64,000 nt of DNA from Clostridium sp. 28_17. Its GTDB lineage: Bacteria; Bacillota; Clostridia; TANB77; CAG-508. The stretch covers positions 1 to 64,000 of the forward strand of contig MNRS01000021.1 in NCBI GenBank assembly GCA_001916065.1. Direction: 5' to 3'. The position numbers and the translations under genes are program-made. This document shows positions 41,956 through 51,555 of the stretch, piece by piece (positions within the stretch are counted from its first letter, which is position 1; each line of letters begins with the position of its first letter). A model generated the notes under the pieces. That model worked only from the letters and a program-made list of their open reading frames with translations, ran no database searches and was not told where the DNA came from.

Positions 41956-43530
41956 TTATTTGTGCCAATCCTTTATATTGTAAAATTGATAAAACCAGTT
42001 TGGTTCTAATGTTCCTGCTAATCCAGTACTATATGCCACTGTGTATTTGTTATTGTATAAACTTAAATATGGCATTTCACTTTTATATATTTCGCCTAAT
42101 CTTTTGTAATCTTGTTTTAATTTGTTCTCATCATTTGAATTTTTCACTTCATTCATAATGTTTGTAACTTCTTCATTTGAATAATTTGCTAAATTATTAG
42201 TACCAAAAAATGTTGACAAATCCGGGCTTACAGATAAATTCATGCTACACAAAATCATATCATAATTTTTATTTGTTAAATAACTTTGATATTGAGTGTC
42301 ATTTGCTTTTATTAAATTAATTCTAAATCCTTGATTTTCTAATTGTGTTTTTATATTTTGTGCAACTGCAACCCTATTTGCATCACTTGCTTTAACTACA
42401 AAATTTAAAGATATTCTTTGTGTTCTATAATTAATTGTTTTTTGCCAATATTTATATTTGTAACTCCATCCATCATCTACTAAAATTTGTTTTGCTTGTT
42501 CTAAGTTATATCCTGCACTTGAGTCCTGTTCTTGATATATCCAATTCCCATAATCTAATGGAAAACTTGAGGTATAATATTTGTCTCCGTAAACACTTGA
42601 AACAATATTTGATTTATCTATAGAATAACAAATTGATTTTCTTACATTTAATTGTGATAATATTTCACCTTGGGTATTGAATGCAATAAAATCATGTTCC
42701 CTTCCTTTCATTTCTTTTTCTTGATATCCTATTGTTCCTATAATGTCTTTTAAATTACTATTTTGAGTGCTTATTAAATCAACACTTCCTGTTTTAAAAG
42801 AATTATATAATTCTCCAATACTTGAATATATTGAAACTGTTATCTTATCAATTTTTAATTTATCTGAATCTGGATAATTTTCATTCTTTGTTAAAATTAG
42901 TGCAGAATTTTGTACATCACTTACTTTATACATTCCAGTTCCAACAGGCACAATGTCTGGATTGAACTCTTTATCACTATAATAACTACTTGATAATATT
43001 GGAAATGTTAAATTGTATTCAAAAAAAGGAACTTCTTGGTCTAGTGTAATTCTTATAGTTGTTGAATCTACTACCTCTACAGTTGTTACATGTTGAACAT
43101 TTGCCGAATATATTGTATTTGAATCTTTTAGTCTATCTATTGTAAATTTTACATCATCTGCAGTAAATTTTTGTCCATCTGCCCATTTTCTGTTATCCTT
43201 TACTTTTATTAAATAAACAGTTTCACTTTGTTTTGCCCATTCTTTTGCTAAGCAGTATTCTAATTTATAGTCTTTTGTTAATGTCATTAATGGTTCAAAT
43301 ATTATTTTTGATATATCTTGTACATTTTTATTTTTGCTTAATATTGGGTTTATACTATCAAATGATGCAACTCCAAGTTTTAATTCTGTTACCTCTGTTG
43401 TTTCTTCTTGTTTTGTTTCTGTTGTTGTATTTTCCTTTTTTTGTTCATCGCCCTTTATTTTTATTATTGCAAATATCATTATAGCAATTGCAAATATTAT
43501 AAATATGTATTTAAAATATTTTGTTTTCAT
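41956..43530 (-). CDS. Family 5 extracellular solute-binding protein (peptide-type), orphan
   Basis: A 524-residue protein with an N-terminal membrane helix (6-25), a short T/E-rich linker and an OppA/DppA-like SBP_bac_5 domain. Motifs include KIIFEPLMTLTKDYKLEYCL, WADGQKFTADDVKFTIDRLK and VGTGMYKVSD. It lacks a lipobox cysteine, so it seems anchored by its helix rather than a lipid. No permease or ATPase gene is near. It could serve a distant Opp system or act as a sensor. Its immediate promoter is TTGAAA-17-TATTAT, and a Spo0A-box promoter lies about 280 bases upstream. Confidence 0.85.
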   Translation of the reverse strand: MKTKYFKYIFIIFAIAIMIFAIIKIKGDEQKKENTTTETKQEETTEVTELKLGVASFDSINPILSKNKNVQDISKIIFEPLMTLTKDYKLEYCLAKEWAKQSETVYLIKVKDNRKWADGQKFTADDVKFTIDRLKDSNTIYSANVQHVTTVEVVDSTTIRITLDQEVPFFEYNLTFPILSSSYYSDKEFNPDIVPVGTGMYKVSDVQNSALILTKNENYPDSDKLKIDKITVSIYSSIGELYNSFKTGSVDLISTQNSNLKDIIGTIGYQEKEMKGREHDFIAFNTQGEILSQLNVRKSICYSIDKSNIVSSVYGDKYYTSSFPLDYGNWIYQEQDSSAGYNLEQAKQILVDDGWSYKYKYWQKTINYRTQRISLNFVVKASDANRVAVAQNIKTQLENQGFRINLIKANDTQYQSYLTNKNYDMILCSMNLSVSPDLSTFFGTNNLANYSNEEVTNIMNEVKNSNDENKLKQDYKRLGEIYKSEMPYLSLYNNKYTVAYSTGLAGTLEPNWFYQFYNIKDWHK

Positions 43531-43583
43531 ATCATCCCATTCCTTTTCTTTATGCTTAATTTTCAGATTTGTTCTATGGTAAT

Positions 43584-43612
43584 ATAATACATTATTTTTT
43601 GATTTTTTTCAA
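43584..43612 (-). promoter_or_regulatory. SigA-type promoter of the solute-binding protein
   Basis: Reading leftward: TTGAAA (43607-43612), 17 bases, TATTAT (43584-43589). Confidence 0.6.
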
Positions 43613-43819
43613 TATTATTGCTTGTTATTTTTCTAATATTATTCAATATTTGTTACTATTTATGGGCTCTTCTAAATGATAAAAATATTTTTGCCCTCCT
43701 TTCTTTTTATTTTTAGTATTTTTGGATATTTTAATTTAAGATTTTATTTTGTCTTTCCTAAGTTGAGTGAAAAAATTTGTATAATAGATTTAGCAATGCA
43801 ATTTTTATTGCGTATTCTT

Positions 43820-43875
43820 ATATTAGCACAGTTTGCTTTAAAATGCAAGAAAAATCGTTCGACAAAAATCGACAA
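43820..43875 (-). promoter_or_regulatory. Promoter with two tandem Spo0A boxes
   Basis: Reading leftward: -35 TTGCAT (43843-43848), 17 bases, -10 TAATAT (43820-43825). Upstream are TTGTCGAA (43858-43865, exact 0A box) and TTGTCGAT (43868-43875), 10 bases apart on the same face of the helix. The predicted start near 43813 gives a roughly 280-base leader before the solute-binding protein gene. That leader contains an unused AAAGGAGGG without a nearby ATG. Confidence 0.7.
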
Positions 43876-43890
43876 ACTGATGGTAATATT

Positions 43891-43937
43891 ACTATTCATA
43901 GCCTCCAAAATCTTGTGTATGTAAGACTATGAATAGT
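43891..43937 (-). terminator. Inverted repeat after feoB
   Basis: ACTATTCATAG pairs perfectly with CTATGAATAGT across a 25-base loop. No T run follows, so termination is uncertain. Confidence 0.45.
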
Positions 43938-43942
43938 ACTCT

Positions 43943-46096
43943 TTAGTAAACTAAAATAAAATTATATACCAAATTTGTAAACATGCACAAAACAATTCCG
44001 CAAACAGTAGGAATTGCAAAAGAAATTGCAGTCCATTTCCAACTGCCAGTTTCCTTTTTTACAGTAAGCAATGTTGTAGCACAAGGAAAATGTAAAATTG
44101 TAAAGAGCATAACATTCATAGCAGTAAGCATAGTCCATCCATTTTGAATTAAAATCTGGCCAATTTGAATTGTATCCTCTATATTTACTAATGTTCCACT
44201 CTTCAAATAACACATCAAAATTATTGGTAAAACTATTTCATTTGCAGGGATTCCTAAAATAAACGCAGTTAAAATATATCCATCTAATCCCATCAATTTT
44301 GCAAATGGATTTAAGAAATTTGCTATAATCGAAAGCAAACTTTGCCCATTAATTCCTATATTTGCCATAAGCCATATCACAAGGCCCGCTGGTGCTGCAA
44401 CTGATATTGCTCTACCTAAAACAAATAAGGTTCTATCAAATATTGAACGCACTAGTATTTTTCCAAATTGTGGTTTTCTATATGGTGGCAATTCTAAAAT
44501 CATTGATGATGGCATTCCTTTTAATATTGTTTTTGATAATATTTTTGATATCACCAGTGTTAAAAATATTCCAAATATTATTACGATAATTACCGCAAAT
44601 GTTGATAATATTGATGCTAGAAATCCATTTCCACCTGCAAATGCTCCCGCTATAAATATTGTTGCTATTGTTATCAAAAATGGAAATCTTCCATTACATG
44701 GAACAAAGTTATTTGTTAGTATTGCAATTAGCCTTTCTCTTGGTGAATCTATAATTCTGCATCCTGTTACTCCACACGCATTACACCCAAAACCCATGCA
44801 CATTGTTATCATTTGTTTTCCACTACAGCAAGCCTTTTTAAAGAATCCGTCCATATTAAATGCAATTCGTGGAAGATACCCCAAGTCTTCTAATATTGTG
44901 AATAGTGGGAAGAATATAGCCATTGGTGGTAACATTACTGCAACTATCCAAGTCAATGTTTTATACACTCCATTTATTAACATATCTGAAAGCCATATTG
45001 GACAATGTATATAATTTGCAAAATATATTAGTTTGTCTTGTAACCAATTAAATACACTGAATAACCACTCTGATGGGTAATTGGCTCCTACTATGGTTAT
45101 CCAAAAAATAAGACCTAAAAATAGTATCATTATTGGAATTCCAAATATTTTTGATGTTAAGATTTTGTCTATTTTTAGGTCTCTTTCTCTATAATTTTTG
45201 TTTTCAAATGTACATACTTCTTTTGATGTTTCTTCTGCTTTTTTCATGATATCTGCAACTATTTTATCCTTAAAATTTTTGGATGTGATTTCTCTTGTTT
45301 CTAGATTTTTTTTTGCTTCTATTACTGACTGTCGAATCTCTTGCTCTCCTAAATTTAATTCTAAATTTTCTTGTATTGATTTTAATATTTTTTCTTCTCC
45401 ATCTATTAGTTTTATCGCTATCCACCTGTATAATTTTTTTGATATTTTGTTTTCTTCAACTTCTATGTCTGTTGCTATATTTCTTTTTTCTAAATATTCA
45501 TTTTTTAATGAATCGGTATCAAGTGCTCCCACTATTTTTTCAAGATTTTCTTCTATTTCTTGTTCATATATAACTGTTTTTGTATGTGGTCTTATTTCAC
45601 CTTCACATACTTTGTATATTGTATTTTTCAAATTTTCTAGTGTTTGTTTATCTCTTGCAACTGTTCCTACAACCGGTACGCCTAACAAATCTTCTAATTT
45701 TTTTAAATCAATTTTTATTTTTTTCTTTTTTGCTTCATCTAACAAATTTACACAAACTATTATGTTATCTGTTATTTCCATAATTTGATATACTAAATTT
45801 AAATTTCTTTCTAAGCATGTACTGTCAACTACAATTACTGTTGCATCTGGGTTTCCAAAGCATATGTAATCTCTTGCAATTTCTTCTTCTTCTGAGTTTG
45901 ACATTATTGAATATGTACCTGGAATGTCAACAAATGTGAATTCTTTGTCATTAATTATTGCTTTTCCGGTTGCGTTTGCTACTGTTTTTCCTGTCCAGTT
46001 TCCTGTGTGTTGATGCATTCCTGTTAAACTGTTGAATATTGTTGATTTTCCTACGTTTGGGTTTCCTGCTAATGCTACTATATATGTATTTTTCAC
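43943..46096 (-). CDS. feoB: Ferrous iron transport protein B
   Basis: A Fe(II) uptake permease with a G-protein domain. The 717 residues start at GTG 46096. The GTPase motifs are GNPNVGKST (11-19), DIPGTYS (about 57-63) and a region VVVDSTCLERNL / NLLDEAKKK. The membrane core has GFGCNACGVTGCRIIDSPRE and NFVPCNGRFPFLI (gate motifs) plus the C-terminal gate. No feoA lies in the window; a small unrelated gene precedes it. Fe(II) uptake fits an anaerobe. Confidence 0.96.
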   Translation of the reverse strand: MKNTYIVALAGNPNVGKSTIFNSLTGMHQHTGNWTGKTVANATGKAIINDKEFTFVDIPGTYSIMSNSEEEEIARDYICFGNPDATVIVVDSTCLERNLNLVYQIMEITDNIIVCVNLLDEAKKKKIKIDLKKLEDLLGVPVVGTVARDKQTLENLKNTIYKVCEGEIRPHTKTVIYEQEIEENLEKIVGALDTDSLKNEYLEKRNIATDIEVEENKISKKLYRWIAIKLIDGEEKILKSIQENLELNLGEQEIRQSVIEAKKNLETREITSKNFKDKIVADIMKKAEETSKEVCTFENKNYRERDLKIDKILTSKIFGIPIMILFLGLIFWITIVGANYPSEWLFSVFNWLQDKLIYFANYIHCPIWLSDMLINGVYKTLTWIVAVMLPPMAIFFPLFTILEDLGYLPRIAFNMDGFFKKACCSGKQMITMCMGFGCNACGVTGCRIIDSPRERLIAILTNNFVPCNGRFPFLITIATIFIAGAFAGGNGFLASILSTFAVIIVIIFGIFLTLVISKILSKTILKGMPSSMILELPPYRKPQFGKILVRSIFDRTLFVLGRAISVAAPAGLVIWLMANIGINGQSLLSIIANFLNPFAKLMGLDGYILTAFILGIPANEIVLPIILMCYLKSGTLVNIEDTIQIGQILIQNGWTMLTAMNVMLFTILHFPCATTLLTVKKETGSWKWTAISFAIPTVCGIVLCMFTNLVYNFILVY

Positions 46097-46220
46097 AAGC
46101 TCACCACCTTAAATTTTATTATTACAATATATGTTTTGGTTTTGAGTTTATGAATTATATATTTTTTTGATTATTATTTTTTACTTAAATTGTCTGAACA
46201 AAATTTATATCTGCTACAAT

Positions 46221-46259
46221 CTCAAAAACCCCAACTCTAATTAGAGTTAGGGCTTTGAG
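46221..46259 (-). terminator. Terminator after the 45-aa gene
   Basis: CTCAAAGCCCTAACTCTAAT pairs with TTAGAGTTGGGGTTTTTGAG. It lies 2 bases after the stop of the 45-aa gene and separates it from feoB. Confidence 0.88.
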
Positions 46260-46260
46260 A

Positions 46261-46398
46261 TTAGTTAGAAATTTTTTTTGCGGTTGGATATTTTTCAAAG
46301 TGATTCATTATATTTTTTACCATATCTGGTATTATTAATTTGACCTCACTTTCATTAACTTTCTCCAACTTATTTGAGTTATTTTTCATTTCCAACAT
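46261..46398 (-). CDS. Unknown small protein, 45 aa
   Basis: It starts MLEMKNNSNKLEKVNE and ends MNHFEKYPTAKKISN. There is no cysteine, signal or membrane helix. It is a full expression unit: promoter TTGCAA-17-TATAAT, GGAGG 8 bases before ATG, and a strong terminator immediately after the stop. I do not recognise a family. It lies between ptsI and feoB but is insulated from both. A short charged soluble protein like this could be a regulator or sporulation-related peptide, but that is speculation. Confidence 0.7.
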   Translation of the reverse strand: MLEMKNNSNKLEKVNESEVKLIIPDMVKNIMNHFEKYPTAKKISN

Positions 46399-46440
46399 CT
46401 TTTTTACCTCCACTTATTTGTGTTTTTCTTGGCTAACTTT

Positions 46441-46469
46441 ATTATATCTCATTTTTATGTTAATTGCAA
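46441..46469 (-). promoter_or_regulatory. Promoter of the 45-aa gene
   Basis: Reading leftward: TTGCAA (46464-46469), 17 bases, TATAAT (46441-46446). Confidence 0.75.
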
Positions 46470-46516
46470 TATTATTTCCAGAATTTGTAAATTTTCTTAG
46501 TTTGTGAGAATTGTAA

Positions 46517-48205
46517 CTACTTAGTATCTAGTATCCTTTTAACACCTTCTGTTGACTCCAATTCTAATACCTTATTTGTAAGTTCCTTACACTCCTCAAA
46601 ACTCAAATCAGTTATTAACTTTCTAGCCTTCAAAATCTTATTAGCATTCATAGAAAACTCATCAAGTCCAAGACCGACAAGCAAAGGAATAAACTTAACA
46701 TCACCAGCCGCTTCTCCGCACATACCACATAAAATACCATTTTTATGTGCACCATCAATAGCAGATTTAATCAAGCGAATTACAGCAGGATTAAAATGAG
46801 AATACAAATTTGCAAGTTTCTCATTACCTCTCTCAACAGCAATAGTATATTGAATCAAATCATTTGTCCCTATACTAAAAAAATCACACTCTTTTGCAAA
46901 CTCGTCAGCCATTACAGCAGATGACGGAATTTCAATCATAATTCCAACTTCTATATTTTCATTAAATTTTATATTTTTTTCTTTTAACTCTTGTTTTACT
47001 TCTTCAATAATTTCCTTTGATTTTCGTAATTCTTCAATTGACGAAATCATTGGAAGCATTATTGCAACATTTCCATAACTACTTGCTCTCAAAATAGCCC
47101 TTAACTGAACTTTAAATAAATCAACATTATCTAGATAAATTCTGATCGCTCTATAACCTAAAAATGGATTTTCTTCCTTTGGTAATTTCATATATTTTAA
47201 GTCTTTATCTCCGCCAATATCTAATGTCCTTATAACAAGTCTTTTATTTTCTAGACTTTCCGCAATTTTTTTGTATGCCTCAAATTGTTCTTCTTCTGAT
47301 GGAAAATCTTTTGCATCCATATACAAAAACTCACTTCTTAGAAGCCCTACACCTTCTGCTGTATTATCAATTACAATTTGAATATCTTGTGGACCTCCAA
47401 TATTTGCTAAAAGTTCAACCTGATGTCCATCTTTTGTTATTGCTTTTTTATTTTTATATTTTTCTAATTCTTGTTTTTCTTGTTTTATATTCTCTTGATT
47501 TTTTGTTAATTCTTTGATTTTCTCTTGTGTTGGATTTAAAAATATTTCCCCTGTTGCTCCATTTAATGCAATATAATCATTTTCTTTTATATTCTCAAAA
47601 ATATGTTTTATTCCAACAACTGCCGGTATTTCATTAGTTCTTGCAATTATAGCCATATGAGAATTAACACCGCCAATTTCTGTAATAATTCCAGAAATAT
47701 TTTTTAAATTCATTTTTGCAGTATCTGATGTTGATAATTCTTTTGCAACAAGTATTGTATTTTCAGGTAATTTTGATAAATCTATTTCTTCTATTTTTAA
47801 TAATTTCGCTAATATCCTTTTTTTCATATCCTCTATATCTCTGCTTCGTGCAGCCATATATGGATCGTCCATCTCTTCAAATGTTTTTATTATTTGATTT
47901 AGTCCATTTTCTACTGCATATGCACTATTGCATTTCTCTTGTTCAATTATTTTGATAGTTTCTTGAATCAAACTAGGGTCTTGCAATATCATTAAATATG
48001 CTTGCATTATTTCTTTTTCTGTTCCATCTATATTCTTGATTAATTTTTCTATTTCACTTTCTACTTCTTTTACAGCATCATATATTTGTTGTTTTTCTGC
48101 TGAAATATCTTCAATTTTTTGTTTTTCTATTTTTAATCCATTTTCTTCTAAAATTACTGCTTTTCCAAGTCCTATTCCCTCAGAAATACCTTTTCCAACA
48201 AGCAT
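46517..48205 (-). CDS. ptsI: Phosphoenolpyruvate-protein phosphotransferase (PTS enzyme I)
   Basis: Takes phosphate from PEP and passes it to HPr. The 562 residues have the phosphohistidine motif GGVNSHMAIIARTNEIPAVV, the PEP-binding barrel with FLYMDAKDFPSEEEQFEAYK, and the active-site CGMCGEAAGD near the C-terminus. It starts 15 bases after ptsH. Last gene of the fruK-fruA-ptsH-ptsI operon. Confidence 0.97.
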   Translation of the reverse strand: MLVGKGISEGIGLGKAVILEENGLKIEKQKIEDISAEKQQIYDAVKEVESEIEKLIKNIDGTEKEIMQAYLMILQDPSLIQETIKIIEQEKCNSAYAVENGLNQIIKTFEEMDDPYMAARSRDIEDMKKRILAKLLKIEEIDLSKLPENTILVAKELSTSDTAKMNLKNISGIITEIGGVNSHMAIIARTNEIPAVVGIKHIFENIKENDYIALNGATGEIFLNPTQEKIKELTKNQENIKQEKQELEKYKNKKAITKDGHQVELLANIGGPQDIQIVIDNTAEGVGLLRSEFLYMDAKDFPSEEEQFEAYKKIAESLENKRLVIRTLDIGGDKDLKYMKLPKEENPFLGYRAIRIYLDNVDLFKVQLRAILRASSYGNVAIMLPMISSIEELRKSKEIIEEVKQELKEKNIKFNENIEVGIMIEIPSSAVMADEFAKECDFFSIGTNDLIQYTIAVERGNEKLANLYSHFNPAVIRLIKSAIDGAHKNGILCGMCGEAAGDVKFIPLLVGLGLDEFSMNANKILKARKLITDLSFEECKELTNKVLELESTEGVKRILDTK

Positions 48206-48220
48206 ACAATTACCTTCTTT

Positions 48221-48475
48221 CTAATTATTTTCTAAAAAAATCTTAACATCCTCTAACGCCAAATCTTCATTTTCTCCATCACAAATAATTTCCAACTCTG
48301 TCTTATGCTTTATACCTGCAGACATAATCATAAGAGGTGACCTAGCATCAATCAACTTTCCATTAACAATTAAGTTAATACTACATTTATACTTCATAGC
48401 AAGTTTGGCAAGTTCAGTTGCAGGTCTTGCATGAAGACCTGTCTCATTTTCAATAACAACATTTGCTTTTTTCAA
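48221..48475 (-). CDS. ptsH: Phosphocarrier protein HPr
   Basis: An 84-residue phosphate shuttle between enzyme I and the sugar-specific enzymes. His15 lies in ETGLHARPA. Ser46, the target of HPr kinase in Firmicutes, is present in DARSPLMIMSAGI, although the following residues (PLMIM) differ from the usual IMGVM, which could affect kinase or CcpA interaction. It starts 15 bases after fruA. Confidence 0.95.
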   Translation of the reverse strand: MKKANVVIENETGLHARPATELAKLAMKYKCSINLIVNGKLIDARSPLMIMSAGIKHKTELEIICDGENEDLALEDVKIFLENN

Positions 48476-48490
48476 CTTTACCTTCCCCCC

Positions 48491-50488
48491 TTAACCTTTT
48501 GCATTAATATTTTCATTTTCCCAAACATTTTTCTTCCAAACAGCCATAATACCCATAGCCACAAATGAACCTGCAGTAAGTGCTACAACATACCAAGGCC
48601 AATTACCAATTAACGGTAACACAAAGATTCCACCATGAGGAGCCATCAAAGTACAGTTAAATGCCATTGACAATGCACCTGAAACCGCTGAACCAATTAC
48701 GCAAGAAACTAAAACACGAAGTGGGTCTGATGATGCAAAAGGTATTGCTCCTTCTGATATAAATGATAGTCCCATAACATAATTTAATAAGCCTGCTTGT
48801 CTTTCTTTTTTAGGTAATTTTTTAGGGAAGAATGTTGCTAAAAGTGCTATCGCAAGTGGTGCTACCATTCCACCTATCATAACTGCTGCCATTATTTCGT
48901 AATGTCCCTCTGCTAACATTCCTGTTCCAAAAGTATATGCTGCCTTATTTACAGGTCCGCCTAAGTCAACAGACATCATACCTGCAAGAATTGCTCCTAA
49001 AATAACTTTGTTCACTTCACTCATTGATGATAAGAAATTATTTAAACCTGTATTTATTGCTGATACAAATGGATTTATCAATAACATTATTAGTCCAATT
49101 AGCAATACCCCTGCAACTGGATAAATCAAAATTGTTCTTATTCCCTCTAAACTTTTTGGCATAAAACTAAATAATTTTTTTAAAAATAAAACTACATATC
49201 CACCTATAAAACCTGCAAGTAATGCACCTAAAAATCCTGAACTTACTAACACTTCTTCTGGATTTCCAAGTGATGTAAATGTTGTTCCCACTTTACTTAT
49301 TGCTCCACCAACAAATCCAACTACAAGCCCTGGCCTATCTGCAATACTCATTGCTATATATCCTGATAAAATTACTAGCATAAAATCAAATGCCATTCCA
49401 CCTATTGTTTTAAAAAATGCTGCGACTGGTGTATTCATACCAAAATTTGATGGGTCAATTGAATAGTCATCTAATAAAAATGCTATTGCAATTAAGATTC
49501 CTCCACCAACAACAAATGGTAACATATGTGTTACACCATTCATTAAATGATTGTATATATTTCCTTTTGGCTTTTCCATTTCTATATTTTCTCTTTTATT
49601 TCCTTGATGATGATAAACTGGAATTTCATTTTCTGAATTTAATGCTTTTTCTATTAATTCTTTTGGCTTGTGAATCCCCTCTGATACACCTGTTTTTAAA
49701 ATTCTTTTGCCATCAAATCTTGATAAATCTACTTTTACATCTGCTGCTATAATTATTGCTTTTGCATTTTTAATTTCTTCATCAGTAAGTTTATTTTTTG
49801 TTCCTGATTGTCCTTGTGTTTCTATTTTTATTGGATGTCCCAATTCTTTTCCCATTTGTTCTAAACTTTCTGCCGCCATATACGTATGGGCTATTCCTGT
49901 TGGGCATGCGGTGATTCCTAATAATTCATAATTATTGTTTGATTTATTAATTGATTTGTTTTCGTCATTTTTTAATTTGTTATTTTCATTTAAATTATTA
50001 TTTACATTATTGGTTGTTTCTTCATTTATTCTTTGTTCATCTGCTTCATCTATTGTTTTTAAAAATTCATCTTTTGATTTTGCATTTAACAATTTATTTC
50101 TAAACTTTTCATTCATTAATAAAGCTGATAAACGGCTTAGAACCTCAAGATGTAGGTTGTCCTTACTATTTGGAGCAGCAATTAAAAATAACAATTTTAC
50201 AGGCTTACCATCTAATGCATCAAAATCAACACCATCTGGTATTACCATTGCAACTAATCCTGGTTCAGAAATAACCCCACCTTTTCCATGTGGTATTGCT
50301 ATCCCTTCACCAACTCCTGTTGAGCCTTCTTCTTCTCTTTTCATGACTAATCTTAAGTATTCTTGTTTATTATTTATATTTCCATTTTGTTCCATAAGTT
50401 CTACTGCTTGTTCTATTACGTCTTTTTTGTTTGATGCTTTTACATTTAGGTCTATGGATTCTTTTGTAAGTAAATCTGTGATTTTCAT
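48491..50488 (-). CDS. fruA: PTS fructose transporter subunit IIABC
   Basis: Imports fructose as fructose 1-phosphate. The 665 residues run in A-B-C order. EIIA (1-150) has its active His in GEGIAIPHGKGG. A low-complexity N-rich linker (about 150-190) follows. EIIB has active Cys in ITACPTGIAHTYMAAESLEQ near 195. EIIC (about 305-655) has around nine helices with MSVDLGGPVNKAAYTFGTGM. The gene follows fruK by 24 bases, and the product of transport is the fruK substrate. Confidence 0.96.
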   Translation of the reverse strand: MKITDLLTKESIDLNVKASNKKDVIEQAVELMEQNGNINNKQEYLRLVMKREEEGSTGVGEGIAIPHGKGGVISEPGLVAMVIPDGVDFDALDGKPVKLLFLIAAPNSKDNLHLEVLSRLSALLMNEKFRNKLLNAKSKDEFLKTIDEADEQRINEETTNNVNNNLNENNKLKNDENKSINKSNNNYELLGITACPTGIAHTYMAAESLEQMGKELGHPIKIETQGQSGTKNKLTDEEIKNAKAIIIAADVKVDLSRFDGKRILKTGVSEGIHKPKELIEKALNSENEIPVYHHQGNKRENIEMEKPKGNIYNHLMNGVTHMLPFVVGGGILIAIAFLLDDYSIDPSNFGMNTPVAAFFKTIGGMAFDFMLVILSGYIAMSIADRPGLVVGFVGGAISKVGTTFTSLGNPEEVLVSSGFLGALLAGFIGGYVVLFLKKLFSFMPKSLEGIRTILIYPVAGVLLIGLIMLLINPFVSAINTGLNNFLSSMSEVNKVILGAILAGMMSVDLGGPVNKAAYTFGTGMLAEGHYEIMAAVMIGGMVAPLAIALLATFFPKKLPKKERQAGLLNYVMGLSFISEGAIPFASSDPLRVLVSCVIGSAVSGALSMAFNCTLMAPHGGIFVLPLIGNWPWYVVALTAGSFVAMGIMAVWKKNVWENENINAKG

Positions 50489-50512
50489 TTTTCATTTCCT
50501 CCTAAAGGTATT

Positions 50513-51451
50513 TTATTTAAATTTATTTAAAACATCTTCTATTTTCTCCTTAGTTGCCAAAAACAATGTATTTGTTGTTGCGGTTGCCGCCGCTACTCCC
50601 ATTTGAAGTGATTTTTCATAATTATTATACATTTCATGTCCTGCCAAGAAACCAGCTATCATGGAATCACCTGCTCCGACAGTATTAATAGCATTTTTTG
50701 TATTCAATGCTTTCATTTTGTATGAATATCCATTTTCGTCTAAAAGTACTGCTCCATCACTTCCCAATGATACAATAACATTTTGTGCTCCTTTTGCTTG
50801 TAATTGTTCTGCATACTCAAGTGCTTCATCTTGACTTGATATTTTTATACCAAAAATTTCCTCTAGTTCTTGTTGATTTGGTTTTATTAAATATGGTTTA
50901 TATTTCAATGTTTTAAGTAATAATTCACCTGTTGAATCAACAACTATTTTGATATTTTTGTTTTCTAGTCTTTGGCAAATTTTTTCATAAATATTGCTAG
51001 ATACGCCATTTGGTACACTTCCTGACAATACTAAAGTATCTTCGTTTTTTATTATTTCCAATTTTTTATATAATAATTCAAGATATTTTGAATCAATATA
51101 TGGTCCTTTTGCATTTACTGCCGTTTCTTCTTTTTCTGTATTTCCATTTTTTCCTTTATTTTCTTCTAATATTTTTACGTTTATTCTTGAATTGTTGTTT
51201 TCTATTTTTATAAAATCTGTTTTTACTCCATATTTTTGCACTTGTTCTTCTATCTCTTTTCCTACAAATCCTGCTATAAATCCCATTGCTGTTGTCTCTT
51301 GTCCTAATGTTTTTAGTACTATTGATACATTTATCCCTTTTCCTCCTGGAAATATATATTCTTCTTTGCTTTTGTTTATTTTTCCAGGTTTAAAATTTTC
51401 TATTTTTATTACATAGTCTATTGCTGGATTGAATGTAATTGTATATATCAT
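50513..51451 (-). CDS. fruK: 1-phosphofructokinase
   Basis: Phosphorylates fructose 1-phosphate to fructose 1,6-bisphosphate, feeding glycolysis. The start at 51451 (MIYTITFNPAIDYVIKIENF) has GGGGG upstream; 312 residues. PfkB-family signatures are PGGKGINVSIVLKTLG at about 37-52 and the C-terminal NTVGAGDSMIAGFLAG with the catalytic Asp. First gene of the operon. The DeoR-type regulator FruR that usually precedes it is absent. Confidence 0.95.
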   Translation of the reverse strand: MIYTITFNPAIDYVIKIENFKPGKINKSKEEYIFPGGKGINVSIVLKTLGQETTAMGFIAGFVGKEIEEQVQKYGVKTDFIKIENNNSRINVKILEENKGKNGNTEKEETAVNAKGPYIDSKYLELLYKKLEIIKNEDTLVLSGSVPNGVSSNIYEKICQRLENKNIKIVVDSTGELLLKTLKYKPYLIKPNQQELEEIFGIKISSQDEALEYAEQLQAKGAQNVIVSLGSDGAVLLDENGYSYKMKALNTKNAINTVGAGDSMIAGFLAGHEMYNNYEKSLQMGVAAATATTNTLFLATKEKIEDVLNKFK

Positions 51452-51555
51452 TTTTTCCCCCTTTTGAGACATAAAATACATTTCTATTTTATCTCATTTT
51501 TCTGTCAAATATTGTCTTTTTATTTTTTCTTTTATTTTAAATATTTCCCAAAAAC

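Noticed and set aside
43676..43924. Plus-strand hydrophobic frame of 82 codons in the feoB-SBP gap
   Set aside because: No ribosome site and it covers the Spo0A-box promoter region. Hydrophobicity follows from T-rich DNA.
45330..45336. TGTCGAA Spo0A-like heptamer
   Set aside because: It lies within the feoB coding sequence, with no promoter nearby.
49935..50606. Plus-strand frame of 223 codons across the fruA/fruK junction
   Set aside because: Antisense to two well-supported genes, with the Ser/Phe-rich composition of a shadow frame.
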